A stretch of 64,000 nt of DNA from Gelatoporia subvermispora B (GCA_000320605.2 KB445809.1:515435-579434), one strand, 5' to 3'; shown: positions 1-12,769, counted from the stretch's first letter. Numbers and translations are program-made. Notes: generated by a model from the sequence alone, not told the origin.

Positions 1-989
1 TTCAACGTGGTGTAAGTCGTGAAGCGTATGGCAGAATTCGCCCCTATGACATGATATAATTAACTCCGGAACGTTTGGGAGCAGCGGCTAGTAGGTACCT
101 TGGCGCATCATCTGGCGAGAGCGTTGAGCATTACATACAATGAGACATGATTGTATGAGATACTCACGACAGGGAAAAGACCACGGTAGATGCCCCGGAT
201 ACCTTCTTCGCGTACAATGGTTGCTGTACCGTGCATGAGACCTCGGAACCTTGGGTTTGGGCTCTTTGCGTCGTCAATGAGTTTCGTTCTGGGACAGTCA
301 CTGTAAGTGATCGCAGCTGGAAAGAAACACGTAATACAAACTTAATGGTCTCCGACGGTGTGACAGCAAAGACGGCCTCCATCATACCAGCGCCAAGACC
401 GGCTAGGGTACACTTAGTGATTTGAGCATGCGTTTGACTTCGGGCGACTCATACCTAGAAGGCTTCTTGGTGCAGAGACCCGGCCCTGCGTCCACATGAG
501 GGCAAGATTAAGGTGCATATAGGCAAGTATACCGCACCTCAGAGTCCGCGAGCATGTGCTTGAACTGGTCATACGAGATGAACCGCACACCAGCCTTCAC
601 GGAATTCCCTGTTCGTCGGTTGAGCATTCCCATTCGCATGAGACAACCATACACTCAGGCAACTTGCCTACAACCAAGGCCATACATCCCGAATACAGGC
701 CAGCTACGCCCTTGGTGCGAAGCGTATTGCGGATAATCGCCAGGGGACTCTCGCGCTACTCGTCGGCTTCTCAACGACTGTTCACTTTGTTCTAGTCCTA
801 CGCATGGCGCGCACCTTCCCGCTAAATTGGGACCGTGTCTTGACGAATTCGGTAGGATAAGTCACGAAACTGAGTATCTGGAACGATTTAACGATGATCT
901 GGACGCATTGCACCGACTACTTACGCCTCCACCGCGCCTGCGGTGCTCCCCGCGATCAGCGAGTGTAAGGGCTTTTCTCTCTTCGACAT
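1..989 (-). CDS. CTP1: Mitochondrial tricarboxylate (citrate) carrier, partial at left edge
   Basis: Mitochondrial carrier family member, expected to exchange citrate for malate or other tricarboxylates across the inner mitochondrial membrane. The start is the ATG at 987-989, beginning MSKREKPLHSLIAGSTAGAV. This is followed by the first carrier signature (TYPTEFVKT), then VKAGVRFISYDQFKHML, then GLGAGMMEAVFAVTPSETIK, the second P-x-[ED]-x-x-[KR] signature and diagnostic for Ctp1. The window ends inside the exon reading ANSAIRFTTYTTL, so the third repeat is missing. I place seven short introns. The one at 609-667 is a GC-AG intron (donor gcaagt), forced by the conserved LVVG|NSVKAG junction. 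Donors at 924 and near 424-481 are normal GT. The gene points left, with its start about 240 bases from the divergent HEM4 start. Confidence 0.9.
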
Positions 990-1230
990 CCCAGGTTTTC
1001 AATCGTATAGAACTTTGAATTTAGAGGCTTGGAATATGATACTAGGAGGAATGGTCACTTGAAGGTGGCGGATGGAGGTGAACAGAGCCTGTAGCGGGCG
1101 CGTTTGGTTTAGCGCGTGCCGAACTTGACTCTGATATCATCCATGTGAAGACGACTCTACCAGGCCCCGTTCTTCTGGGAATGGGCGATCTAAATTCTTC
1201 TCGTTATCTCTCAGCCTCATAGACTCTCAA

Positions 1231-2215
1231 ATGGTGAACGTACTGCTACTGAGGTCGACTCCGCAAGATGGCCCCGACAAGTACGAGGAGGCGTTTCGCG
1301 CTCGCGGGTACAACCCAGTCTCAGTACCGGTGCTAGAGACGGTGCTGAAGAACATTGAGAACCTCAGAGACGTTATACTTGAGGGACCCGCTCGGAGATC
1401 ATATGGTGGTGTTATTGTCACTAGCGCAAGAGCATGCGAGGCGTGGAGGGCAACTATGCAGAGGATCGTCAAGGAAAGCCCCGCTTCTTCAGAGCAAGGA
1501 GGGCGAGCTATAACCGGGAGCCATTCGACGTTCGGTCCCAACACCTCTCTAGTCAACTGGTCGACCGTCTCATTCTATGTAGTTGGCGAAGCCACCGCCA
1601 AGGCCCTCTCAGACATCGTTGAGGCGTTCCCCTCATCTCCTTACGCCCCCCGCGATGTCCGTGGCGCCGCCGAGTCCGGCACAAGCGACCGCCTCGCCAA
1701 CTTCATCTTAGAAGACCTGAAAGACACGAGTGGCAGCAGGCAGCTCCTATACCTCACGGGGGACAAGAACCGAGACACCCTGCCGAAGATCCTGGCAGGC
1801 GGTGGTTTCACGCTCGAGTCGCTTCAAGTATACGAGACGCAGGGCTCTTCCACATTTGCGGAAGATCTACGACAGGCATTGTCGTCGAATATATCCAGTG
1901 AGACCATTGTGTGATAGCTCTGATATGATACTCAGATGCGAAGCAGGTTCCGACCGCTGGTGGCTTGTCTACTTCGCGCCGTCCGCAGCGGACTTCGTCA
2001 CGCCTACCTTACGAGAATACTTCGCACTTCGAGATGTTGATTCGGACAGGACCGGGGATGCTCACCTGATGAGACCCAGGATAGCTGCCATCGGGCCGAC
2101 GACATCGACATTCCTCCGTGATACACTCCGCTTGCATGTCGATGTCGTTCCCCCTCGTCCTTCTGCGGATGCATTGGTCTCTGCGATAAGGAACATCGAC
2201 GACAGTGCATTATGA
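1231..2215 (+). CDS. HEM4: Uroporphyrinogen-III synthase
   Basis: Heme-pathway enzyme that cyclises hydroxymethylbilane to uroporphyrinogen III in the cytosol. The N-terminal half opens with MVNVLLLRSTPQDGPDKYEE and contains GGVIVTSARACEAW, the typical first-domain loop. The second half has WWLVYFAPSAADFVTPTLRE, IAAIGPTTSTFLRD and PRPSADALVSAIRNI, which match the conserved IGPTT and final helix of the family. The frame shifts between about 1895 and 1950, so one short intron lies there. Its exact splice sites were not fixed: the candidate donor is gtgaga at about 1899, and candidate acceptors are cag at 1936 or aag at about 1944. Length is normal for fungal HEM4 (about 300 residues). The start is the first ATG and gives the conserved beta strand directly. 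Confidence 0.82.
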
Positions 2216-2456
2216 TGATGACTCCGGAAAGGCTGGCATTATGAATCATGGAGTGTAATTACGCGTGGGATTATCGTGAAGGTATAATACTTAGTTGTGA
2301 GGTATCCTGTGTATTCAGAGGTGTACAAGTCCCAGGTGTGTAGGCTGGAGATACACAGATGTCCGAGATCCAATACAATGCGCAAGGCGGATTAAGGGGT
2401 CATCTCCCATTGGCGTCCATGAAATGCGCCAGTGTCTACTAGTCGTTCATTCCTCG

Positions 2457-4199
2457 TCAGGTCTTCTCAGTCAAGCTGTAGTTGCTGGATGATCCGGAGA
2501 AATCCTGAGAGGCTGTTGCGTACATCTGTTCCAACGAGTCTTGCGAATGCGACCGTGACGCAGGTCCAAGGCTCTCCAGTCTGCGCGGGACGCAAGACGG
2601 CCTGTAGGTCGGCGACATGTCGCGGCTGGGTGGGTACTCCACGTCCGGGGAGACAAGCGGTACCGAGTCTTCGGGGACGGACAGTGAGCGCGTAGCAAGC
2701 ACGGAGGACGAGTCGCTGCCGGACGTGTCGCCGCGCGTCATGAGGGGAGGCATAGTGAGCTGTTCGCAGCTCTCCGACGCAGTGAACATGGCGGCAGCGA
2801 GTTGCGTGGTCGGCGAAGCGGTCTCGAGGCGACTGTTGGCTTCCTCTTGCAGCAGCGCAGGGTCGATCGGGACCCCACGACCTGCGGACGGGCCGAAAGG
2901 ATCGTCGTCGGCATCACCTAAGCAAGGAGCGCCATCGGGAGTCTCCCGCCACTGGTTGATGACCAGGTGGTTAGCATAAGGAGAGAGGTGGACATCGCTG
3001 GGGCCAATGAACATTGACTGCATGGCTGGCGATCTCAGACCCACCCCTTCGGATAGTGGGCGCATGAGATGTGGGGGAGCTCGCCCGATCGGGTGCAGGC
3101 TTTCGTGCTGCAGCACGCCATCGGCGCTGACGAACCTCTGTGGGCGCGGGGCCACGATATCAGCAGCAGTGTTGCCACGGAGCATCCAGGGGACCTCAGT
3201 GCCCCATTGCGAAGGTTCCCGAGAGTAATGTGAGGGTTGCCATCCAGTGCGTAAGCCGTCCTCGGAACCCGCCATATCAAGACCAGGCGTCGGAGACCAA
3301 GAGCCGTTCGCGTACATAGCAGCCTTCTCGGGGTTGAGGAAGTAGTGGCCTTCGTCCGAGTTATTGACGAGATCCTTCGCGGGTAGAGAGACACTGTATG
3401 CCGTGGCAGAAGAGCTCGAGCGCACCATCGAGAACGGTTTGACGTCGGCATCACGCAGAGCCAGCTCAGGCATGGGACGGACCCGGGGATCATATGGCTC
3501 CGGAGCCAGATTGTTCATCGAGAGCGCCAGCGACATTCTGCCCGTCTTCTTGAAGACACACGTCGGGCACGCCTTCACGAACTGCGAGATGAGCTCTTTC
3601 GGGATCCAGGAGTAGTGCTCCCGGATAACGGCCGTGGTCTTGTCGCGTCCCCCGTGGTTGGCAAGTTGATGGCAATAGCAGAGCACATCGTAGATCTGGT
3701 CCTTGAGCGCAGCCGGGCGGTTTTCGTGCAGGACCACGGGTAAGGCGCGCTCGATCCCGAGCGACTCCATTTCCGCGGGCGAGAGGCCAGAGTGGGGATG
3801 AGAGAGCACGAACATCTTCCGCACCCACCACCGGAACTGAGGTGTACCTATCTTTTGCGAGTTCGGCTCGTGAAGCACATCCCAGATCTTGTCGAACAGT
3901 CCTTGAGACAACAGAGCCTTCTCCCGCTTGCGAGGGTGCAGCGACCGGATGTACTCATCTTCAATAACCAGGTACTGTGCGCGAGACGGCAGTCCGAGGT
4001 TAGCAGGCGAGTCTGCGGCTGAAGTCGATTCTTGCGTGGTGCATTGCGACGTTAGGGACGGGCACGACATATCCAACTCGCTTTCATTTGAGGCTGCAGA
4101 CCTCTTGACCTTCATTGACTGAGGGCTTGCCGTTCCATAGGGCTTCGCTGCGTTGAGCCTAGCACGCCGGAGTTCCTGGCGCCTTGTGCGCGGCGACAT
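2457..4199 (-). CDS. Intronless protein with integrase-type HHCC zinc finger
   Basis: A 580-residue single-exon protein. Residues around 190-245 form a clear retroviral/Ty3 integrase zinc-binding motif: His in CHQLANH, then ACPTCVFKK supplies the Cys pair, with HYSWIPKELISQFVKAC between. No reverse transcriptase, DDE core, LTR or other retroelement domain is present. The N-terminus (MSPRTRRQELRRARL) is basic. The C-terminal 300 residues are Ser/Pro-rich and probably disordered. I read it as a host gene carrying an exapted integrase finger, perhaps a nuclear DNA- or protein-binding regulator; this is inference. It stands alone between HEM4 and the kinase gene and is flanked by normal intergenic DNA. 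A remnant retroelement is less likely because the frame is clean over 1.7 kb. Confidence 0.8.
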   Translation of the reverse strand: MSPRTRRQELRRARLNAAKPYGTASPQSMKVKRSAASNESELDMSCPSLTSQCTTQESTSAADSPANLGLPSRAQYLVIEDEYIRSLHPRKREKALLSQGLFDKIWDVLHEPNSQKIGTPQFRWWVRKMFVLSHPHSGLSPAEMESLGIERALPVVLHENRPAALKDQIYDVLCYCHQLANHGGRDKTTAVIREHYSWIPKELISQFVKACPTCVFKKTGRMSLALSMNNLAPEPYDPRVRPMPELALRDADVKPFSMVRSSSSATAYSVSLPAKDLVNNSDEGHYFLNPEKAAMYANGSWSPTPGLDMAGSEDGLRTGWQPSHYSREPSQWGTEVPWMLRGNTAADIVAPRPQRFVSADGVLQHESLHPIGRAPPHLMRPLSEGVGLRSPAMQSMFIGPSDVHLSPYANHLVINQWRETPDGAPCLGDADDDPFGPSAGRGVPIDPALLQEEANSRLETASPTTQLAAAMFTASESCEQLTMPPLMTRGDTSGSDSSSVLATRSLSVPEDSVPLVSPDVEYPPSRDMSPTYRPSCVPRRLESLGPASRSHSQDSLEQMYATASQDFSGSSSNYSLTEKT

Positions 4200-4936
4200 A
4201 TTACACGGAAATCGGGGTAGTTTGTGTAGAAAGAATGTAGGATAATATAGAAATTACGCCGAGAGGACCCGCTCTCAGACTACGAGCATAGAGTATAAGC
4301 AAGAAGAGGATAGAGGAGGCTGGCAAGCAACCGTGGAGCTAAATGAACATCTCAATCCGATGTACACCGTCAGCCACCCCGATCTCATCCACCTAATTTG
4401 GATTCAAACCGAGCTGGCCAGTCATATTTCTTTCAGACCATAGATCGCCGCATGCTAGGGAGAAAAGCAAGGCAATATGCATATTTTCTCATCATACGAC
4501 CTGGTATATCATTTATATGAGGGGATGCGAGAATGCATGTATATACGACGTGGCAGTATGATTCCTCCGATACCGGTGACGACACTTGAGAACACAGCAA
4601 GAAAAACGGCGAGAGAAAGTCTGGTATGTCCGCAACGGAAGAACGAGATGATCACATTGCCGCGAATAAGACAAGTGTATGCAGTGCGTGGGGCATTGCC
4701 ATAACGGATAAATGGACATAGAGTGCCGAGACAGAGACGGGGAGAAACTAGAAAATACTATAGGGAGGGACGGATGCTCAGGCAAGCTGAGCAATTAAGA
4801 AGTGGTATTGGTAGTTGCATGGAAATGAGAGAGATACCGGACCTTGTTGGATGCAGAGTCACAGGCGGGGGGCGGATAAAAAGCCGAGGTATAAGTCTTA
4901 CTCAACGTTGCAAATCGGCACGCCTGCATGGGCTAG
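4200..4936. other. Intergenic, no gene seen
   Basis: AT-richer spacer between two minus-strand genes: 3' flank of the kinase gene and promoter of the integrase-finger gene. Short frames on both strands show no family resemblance or splice-linked extension. Confidence 0.6.
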
Positions 4937-7900
4937 TCAGCAATAATGTACAGAGTATGCCTTAATACCGACGTACTGTCTGAGTGTATCATAGAGGAAC
5001 TTGTAGCTTCTCAGGTTCCCCTTGAGCCTTCTAATGTCGAGACTGTACGTGTCGTCGAGGCGATCTATCCGCGTCAGCTCAACCGAAAACCGGACCTCGT
5101 CGCCCTGGTCCTGCTGGGTATCCCCGTATATGGCATCTGACGTCGAGGCAGGCACGTCGGTGCTGGACCCGCCAGCCACCGCCGCGGCAAGAAGAGTGTC
5201 GGGGGACGGCTCGCTTTCTGAAGCTTGCGGTGCGACTTGATGCATGGAAGATGCGGATACCTGGGACGACTGTCGACGCATGAGGAGTCCTCTGAGCATA
5301 CCGCCCGAGCTGAACGAAGACTGGGACGGTAGCGGTAGACCACGCTTGTCCACCTGATACAACGTTAAGTGACTGCAACAAAACTGACGAACATACAACC
5401 ATAACTCACCCCATTGGAAGCAGCCGACCCGCTCATCGTGAACGCAGCCACACCATCGCGCAGACCGAGCCCGACACTCGTACCAATCCTCTTTCTCTTG
5501 GGTCGAATGCAACGATACTTGTAATCGGCCTCCAGCTGGATCTCCACGCCCATGCCCTCGAGGACCGCTCGCACATGCTTCATGACCTCCGGCGGCGAGC
5601 CCGTCGTGATCATCGTCGTGTCGACTGCACCATGGTGCACACGCAACGAACCCTTCGGCACCGCGCCGCGGCCGCGCATGCGGTCCGCAAGGCTGCCCGA
5701 GAATGACATCTCGGTGTGCCCCGAGGCCGAGCGCTGCGGGTGTGCGGTGTGCGGCACGCGCTTGTCCATCGGCGTCGCGAAGAGCGTCTGCGCGCCGCCG
5801 TTCTGCACCGTGCTGCTCGACGAGGGCGTCGGCTCGCGCGGGACGACCTCCACGTCCGAGACGGGCAGACTCTTGTCCGCGTCGTCGTCGAGCGCGTTGC
5901 GGCCCTTGCTCTTGGAGCGGAACCACTGCATGACGCGGCTCGCCTTCATCGTCGACGCAGGTACGCTCGCCGTGCGCTGGCCTTTGAGCGCTGTGGGCGG
6001 GACCATGTCTGTCTGCGATGCGTCCGCGAAGTGCGGAGTAGTAGGCAGGACGGTGGGGGCGGTAGGCTCCGGGGTCTTCTCCTTCTCCTTCTCGAAATGC
6101 GAGCCCTTCTCCCGCACAGGCGTCTCAGCAGCCTTCCGGCCGCGAGGCTTGGTCGCGCGCTCCACCATGATCGTGAGCGTGTTGCGCCTGCGGTTCTTGC
6201 CATTTGCCGAGGTGTCTGGGGTCAGCAGCGTCGAGCTTGCGGTTGCATCCGTGATCGCCGCGGGCGATGCAGACGCAGGGACCTGCAATGTGGACGGCCG
6301 CCTGCCACCTTCCGGCTTCGGTGTTGCGAGAACAGTGTCCGTCGAGGGAGTACGTCCGGTAGAGGGTCGCTTGCCGTCCACATTGCCATTCGCCTGCTCG
6401 GCCGAGCCAGTGCTGAACATCCGCGAGATGCCGATCTTGTCGATAGAGATACCCTTGCGGTGGCGGCTCTTGTTCGACGACGCCGAGTCGGTCGACCCAG
6501 AACTTGACTGAGCATGCGCAATCCTCTCGTCCTTGGAGGCAGCAGGGGTGGCTGGCGGTCCAGTAACTTCGATGGAGACAACTGGCGGCGTTGTGGTCGC
6601 TGAGACGGCGGAGTGCTTGCCAGATGCTGCCTCTTGGCCTTGCCGATTGTTGCTGCGATCTGCTGTCGGCGGCCCTGGCAGAGGTTTCTCGGCAGCCGAG
6701 GGTCTCCTCGCTGGCCGCTCTTGCGCAGAGCTCGAACCATTTGTCGTAGCACCGCTACCATTGACGGTGGTACCGTCCTTTGTCGTGGGCCGGCTTGGCG
6801 GCTTATCTGACTCGCCATATTCCACCTGGATCGTGTGACGGAACGCGCCCTTGGCCCGCTTGCCATCTGGTGACATCTTGACAGGCTCGACAGTGGGTGC
6901 ATGTGTGCTGCTCTTCCGAGGCGTGTTCTCGCTGTCGCGGCGCGCCCGCGAATCATGCGTGGCAGGGATGACGGGTGAGGGAATGGAAATGGACGGGGTG
7001 TCATTGGTGGGTGTGGGCGCGAAAGGATCGTCGTCGAGCGCCGCTGGTGAAGTCGTGGGGAGCACAATGGCCGAGTTGACTGCGCGGCGTGAGCTTTGTG
7101 ATCCGGACGTCGAGTACATCTGCTGATCTGCAGACGTCTCGTAGAGGAACTCTGGCTGCGCTTCGTGTGCATGTCGGGCTGCGCGGGAACTGGATGGCGG
7201 TGGGACGTAGGTATCTGTGCGAGCGCTGTGGCTACGCGACATCTTGGTAGTAGAGGCCTCCGCAGCAGATTGGCGCATCTGCCGTTGATATTGAAGGCGC
7301 TTCTGGTGGTGCTGTTCAATCGCGGCGCGCTCGAGGTCTTCAACGCTCTTGCTGAAGGTATGCGCGTATGGAGCAAGCCACTTGTGTGCCATGATAGCTG
7401 GGAGATCTGCCCGACGAATTGGGTCGGGCACGAGCATCATCGAGAGTAGGTCACGGGCTTCCGCCGAGATGTAGTCCGGGAAGGAAAGTGGGGTGTTGAC
7501 GATATACTTGTACAGCAAGTTGATGTTGTCGCCGTCTGGGTTCTGCGGGTCGTCATCGAATGGCAGATAGCCTGCCAGCATAGCATAGAGAATAACACCG
7601 CAGGACCAGATGTCAACTGCGGAACCGACGTATAGGCCGTCGGAAATGACAAGCTCGGGTGCTGCATAACACGGCGAGCCACAGCTCGTCTGCATCAAGT
7701 CATCTGCACGATGCTCGAAGCGGTTGGCAAATCCAAAGTCGGTGATGATAACGTTCCGGTGTTTATCGAGAAGTAGATTCTCCAACTTCAGGTCACGATG
7801 GACAATTTTCTTCTGATGGATGTACCAGACGCCAGAGATGAGCTGCGAGAACAGCTTGCATGCGTCCTTTTCCCGCAGATAGCGATGTGCAAGGATATGG

Positions 7901-8482
7901 TCGAACAGCTCGCCACCGGAGGCATATTCAAGGATGATGCCAATATACTTGTCGGTCTCGATCACGTCGTACAGACGAACGATGTTTGGGTGTTTGAGGG
8001 TCTACGAACAGTTGAAGTCAGCCAAACGCAGACGTAGTGCTTGAACAACGTACCCGCAGCACCTCGATCTCACGTTCAACTTTCGACATACGCACAGACG
8101 AATCGATGTTCCCCCGCCGGATGAGCTTCACGGCGACTTCCTCTCCCCATTGCATGTGCAGGCCCAACTTGACCTTGCCGAACTCTCCCTCCCCCAACGT
8201 CTGCAGTAACAGATACGGCCCGAACTTAGGGATCGTCCGCCTCGGGTGAGCGGCTGCATACTCCAGGGCGGCAGGGTGAGAGTAGATGTCGCGATAAGTT
8301 GGCCGCTCATCCTCCTGCGGCTGCGATGTGGTTACTGTATGCGACGCCCGCTTCCTCGAGGAGACTTGCGCGACCGTTGAAGATGGCATGGGTTGCACAG
8401 AGACGGGTCTATGCGCCTGCTGCCGCGATGGACCGGGCTGCGACTGGTCTTGTACCTGAAGGTTCGAGGAGAACGGATCCAT
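4937..8482 (-). CDS. KIN4: Kin4-like CAMKL serine/threonine kinase with KA1 tail
   Basis: Exons 8482-8054, 8001-5410 and 5353-4937 sum to 3438 bases (1145 residues). The kinase domain starts with LLLQTLGEGEFGKVKLG (glycine loop) and VAVKLIRR (catalytic lysine). It continues through VHRDLKLENLL (catalytic loop), ITDFGFANRF (DFG) and SCGSPCYAAPE (activation segment and APE). The phrases HRYLREKDACKLFSQLISGV and LERAAIEQHHQKRLQYQRQM are characteristic of the Kin4 branch rather than Kin1 or Snf1. A long Ser/Thr/Pro-rich linker follows. The last exon encodes VRFSVELTRIDRLDDTYSLD and LRSYKFLYDTL, a KA1 membrane/autoinhibitory domain. Yeast Kin4 acts in the spindle-position checkpoint; the role here is inferred from family only. 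Both introns are short GT-AG (52 and 56 nt). Confidence 0.88.
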
Positions 8483-10796
8483 GGCGGGTGTGCAGTCGAG
8501 ATGCGCGGGTGTACAGCAGGGAAGTTTTGGGGAAATTGGAAGGGAAAATCAAGGGGGAAGTGTTGGGTTGATGGCTGGCTGAGAAATACTGGCTGTGAAG
8601 CGAGAAGATGCAACAACAGCACGGCAGTTGGCATGGTGGAGAAGAGAGAATGAATGGTAACAACTCACAATCAAGACAGTGTAAAGAGGGGGCTGTACAG
8701 GAGCTCGCCGTGCTGGACGGCGAGGAGACGAACTGTGGTAATCTTGAAAGAAGGAACGATGGTGGGCCAGCAGCAACCGTCCGGCTTGGCGCTTCCGCTA
8801 AACGCATGACTACTCCGGCTTGCATAATCAAGCGGAATCTAAACCCTCCTTATTCTTGTTTTATCTTTTATCCACGGACCATATCAAACGTGCCTCAGTG
8901 ATAAGCTGTCCATCGCTCTCGTCATCGCACACAGCAGCACACAACCAGCTCGTATGTTTTATTTTCCAACAACTACACGAGTCGCAGCTGTCGTTCGACG
9001 CCGTGGGTTTGAGCGAGCTACCTCCGCCGCATCCTCCGCGAAAGGCAACTCTCAAATCGGAGCCAGTAGATTTCATTTCCCGTCCACGTTCATCGGCAAA
9101 GAGAAAGAACAGACATGTGAGCACGCGACAACCTCATTCATCTTTTCTTCCGTTCCTTCGCCACGTCATGTTCCTCGGCCTCAAGGATCCTGCGACGCGA
9201 GCGTGGATGTTCCTGACAGACGATCGCGGAGGCAGGACGGACGCACTGTAGATGCTCGAACAAAGCCCGGTCTTGTGCAGGCGCGAGCGCGCGCAAGAAG
9301 CACGAAGGCGAACGCGAACATCCCCGCCACTTCAGCAACCATAGCGACAACTCGCGATATATCAGCCTCGACGCTTCCTCGACGAGCACTCTGGGACAAC
9401 TCTGGGGAATCGAATGACATCAAGGGTTGGCAGAAGACGGCTGCAACTCGGTACACTCCCGCATAGCAATGCGGAGGAGTCTGCATTCTGGGTCTCTGAT
9501 CATCTCGCATACCCGTATCACTAATACTACCAATTTACCTGGTTTCGCAAAGGGTTCCGCTGGGAGACTTGTGTTGCGCGCTGGATAACCATCTTGTAAT
9601 CTTGGCCTCCAGTGTATTATTGGCCTGTCTTCCTTGAAACTTTGCCGTTGCAGTGAGTGGCTCACTCTCGGGGTCCCCACGACTGTCATCTTGTTTGCTG
9701 TTCTTGGAAAGTGAATGCGGCTCAGCGGCAATAACTTGATTAGGTCACGCCGAGCCCGCTAGGATGTCAACCAGAACTTAATCTATTGAGCATCCATACA
9801 AGAAGGAAAGTGCGCTTACGCACAAGTACAAAGGTACGCAGTCGGTGTGGGACTGACAAGACCGAATACGCGCTCATACCTCATTGAAGTTTAACCAGTC
9901 TTTGGGCAGGTCCCATGTCCTGAATACAAGGTCTGGTGCCAGACCCCTTGGTGGGGGATGCAATGCGCGTCCGTGCGTCCGACCAGCCCCTGTTGTATTT
10001 CGTACTCAATCATTCTCGCACCCTATAGTAAATGGCCCGTACCAGATGCGCGGATTCTGCCACGACGTTCGTACAATCGGGGCAACCCTAGTGTGGGCCC
10101 CGGCCATCTATCACACTTTCCTCGGAACTGTTCCGTCAGTCGCCATGTCTGGTCTTGACTCTCTTTTCCTTGCTCGACGTGTAGTTGGCGAAGTGCGAAC
10201 CCCCTGCACCACCGAACTGGTACCCATTTCAATGACATTACAAGCTCCATATCCAATTCTAGCATAGCTACCTCGCACGCCGAACCGGGTGGCCTGGTGT
10301 TTTATTCCTCGATACCTGCAACCTCCCCCTCAGTCGACGCGGAGAGCAGTAGGCAACAGGACCGCCGAAAGATCTCCTAAACTTGATCGAGGCAGTGCTC
10401 AAACCGCATTGGAAGACACAGATATTCTATCTCCGTATTCTCGTCCCAACATTTCTGGAGAATTCCGAGTAGTAGACACCGTTCTAGTTATACTGGTGTA
10501 TTTCGATCTCAATTCCGAGACCAAACGTGCGACTTCTGAGTCACCATTGCTTTCCCGAAGGCTATGACTTTGCAAAAGCAGGTAACTTGAAGTACTTCCT
10601 ACCATGGACATCTATATATTTTACACCTCTATACGTAACTTCTGCCCCAGCTTAAGTGTGCCTGACCGGCCGAGCTTCCGTCAGCATCGGGTTAGCACCG
10701 ATTTATTCCAGTCCTCATCCTCCTTGCATCCGCAGAATCCTTCTGTTCTTCTCCGCCCTTTGTTTGGCGGATCCCGCACCGCATCCGTGCACCTCC
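8483..10796. other. 2.3 kb without a convincing gene
   Basis: This contains the kinase promoter/5' leader and the 3' flank of ADE13. A plus-strand stretch at about 8970-9251 could code for a small basic protein: it has the phrase KSEPVDFISRPRSSAKRKN, then a possible gtgagc...ctcaag intron at 9118-9183, then DPATRAWMFLTDDRGG. However, I find no in-frame ATG for it and no family, so it is not called. Frames at 9884-10267 look random. Confidence 0.45.
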
Positions 10797-12769
10797 TCAC
10801 ACGTTGAGCTCCGCTTTCCCACCCTTCTCGACGCTCAGCTTGAGCTCCTCGTCCGCGAGCGCAGGGCGGACCCACTCCGCGAGGAAGCGGTCGACCTGCT
10901 CGGGCGCGCGGCCAATGAACGTGCTCGGCTCGAGCAGCGCATCGAGCTGGCCCTTGATCGGGTCGAAGTACGGGTCCGCCTTCACGCGCTCGATGAGGTC
11001 GTTCTCGAGCCCGAGATGCTTCACCTGGTGCGCAGCCTCGTGGGAGAGCACCTACAACAGCCGCGTGAGCACGCGCCAGCTAGCTCCCGCGGCTCCGGGG
11101 AAAGCGGACGCCCCGGGGAAGATTTGCTGCACTCACCCGGATCTTCTCGTGCGCCTCCTGGCGGTCCCCGCCGGCCTTGACCACGGCCATGATGATGTTC
11201 TCGGTCGCCATGAACGGCAGCTCCTGCGCGATGCGGCGCGCGATCACTTTGGGGTACACGACAAGGCCCTCTGACACGTTCTGGAGCGTGGTGAGAACGA
11301 TGTCCGCGGTAAGGAACGCCTCCGGCAGAGTGATGCGGCGATTAGCACTGAAGTGGATAGGGTTTGGCGATACAGTGAGGGAAGATCAGCAAAGTTGTAT
11401 TGGTGAAACACACCTGTCATCGAGGGTGCGTTCGAACCACTGCACGCTGGAAGTCATCAGTGCATTTTGGTGCAGCACCATGAGGTGGCGAGCTAAACTG
11501 CATATCCGCTCCGAGCGCATCGGGTTCCTCTTGTACGCCATGGCCGACGATCCAATCTGGGTAGACTCGAAGGGCTCCTCAACTTCCTGTGAAGGATCAG
11601 TTAGTACGCAGTCGAAGATGTACTGCACGCGCGGTGATACCTTCAGGTTAGCCAGGAGACGCAAATCCGTGGCCAGCTTATGTGCTGTGGCACCGAGACC
11701 CGCCAGGGGAGCCAGAACATCGATATCGATCTTGCGCGAGTACGTCTGGGATGTGACCGGGTACGCATATCCGAAGCCAGACAGACGCGTGACCAGACGG
11801 TCGAGCTCTTCGACCTGTGCACCCATTAACCAGCTATAAGGAGGGGAATGTCAGAAGACCCACCTTGTCGTGATCGCCGTCAAACAGCGCGAGGAAGCTT
11901 GCCTGGGTGCCTGTCGTACCCTTGACACCACGGAAGCCCAAGTCGTCGCGGGCACGCTTGAGGTTACGCAGATCCCAGAGGAGCTCCTGGAGCCAGAGGG
12001 TCGTCCGCTTGCCGACAGTAGTCAGCTGCGCGGGCTGGAAGTGCGTGAAGCCGAGCGCCGGGAGCGCGCGGTACTGCTCCGCGAACTTCGAAAAGCGGTC
12101 GATGACCACTGCGAGCTTCTGGATGAGCAGGGTGAGTCCCTCCCGGAGGAAGATGAGGTCGGCGTTGCTGCATATCCTGTCTCAATCGCCCGTAAACTCC
12201 AACGGATAGATCAAACACATACTCAGTCACATAGCACGACGTCGCGCCAAGGCTGAGACGCAGGTCAGTCAGGAAGCAGACCAATGTAATTGTATAGCGG
12301 AACACACTGGATGATGCCCGCCGCAGCCGGAGCAACCTGGCCAAAAGTGTGTACGTGCGCCATCACATCATGACGGCGCTTCTTCTCTTCCACTGCAGCA
12401 ACTTCAAATTGCTCAGCGGTGAGGTGCTAAGATCCTATTCTTCAGAGACACGATGACGAGCAAAGTCACGCAACACACGAGGTTCGCCTGCATCTGCTCG
12501 ATCGCCTCAGCCGGGATGGGCAGACCGAGCTCCTTCTCCGCGATGGCGAGGTTCAGCCACAACTTCCGCCATGTATGGAAGCGCATCTAAGCAAAGCTCT
12601 CAGTCGCAACCTCCATGCTCCAATATAACTCGTACGAACGGCCGGAGAGAAAAGATGTGCCATCTCCTTGCTTGCATATCGGCTGCGCCAGACGCATGAG
12701 CGTATGCCTGTCAAAGAGAGAGTGGCAAGACCTTGAGAGCGGGGTCTGGTATGTGTCAAAAGACTCCAT
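10797..12769 (-). CDS. ADE13: Adenylosuccinate lyase
   Basis: Purine-pathway enzyme that cleaves SAICAR to AICAR and adenylosuccinate to AMP plus fumarate; a cytosolic homotetramer. The start is the ATG at 12767-12769 ([12 protein letters not shown]), spliced to [16 protein letters not shown]. Later exons encode [24 protein letters not shown] (catalytic region), [25 protein letters not shown] and the fumarase/lyase signature [17 protein letters not shown]. The C-terminus is [17 protein letters not shown], ending GGKAELNV. About nine short GT-AG introns interrupt the gene. Several (for example ACTGA|gtatgt..tgcag|CAAC) were checked and restore the conserved sequence. All signature residues I can see are intact, so the gene looks functional. 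Confidence 0.93.

Noticed and set aside
5552..6511. Long plus-strand frames (up to 319 codons) opposite the Kin4-like gene
   Set aside because: They are shadows of GC-rich, Ser/Pro-rich kinase linker sequence; no domain, start context or splice support.
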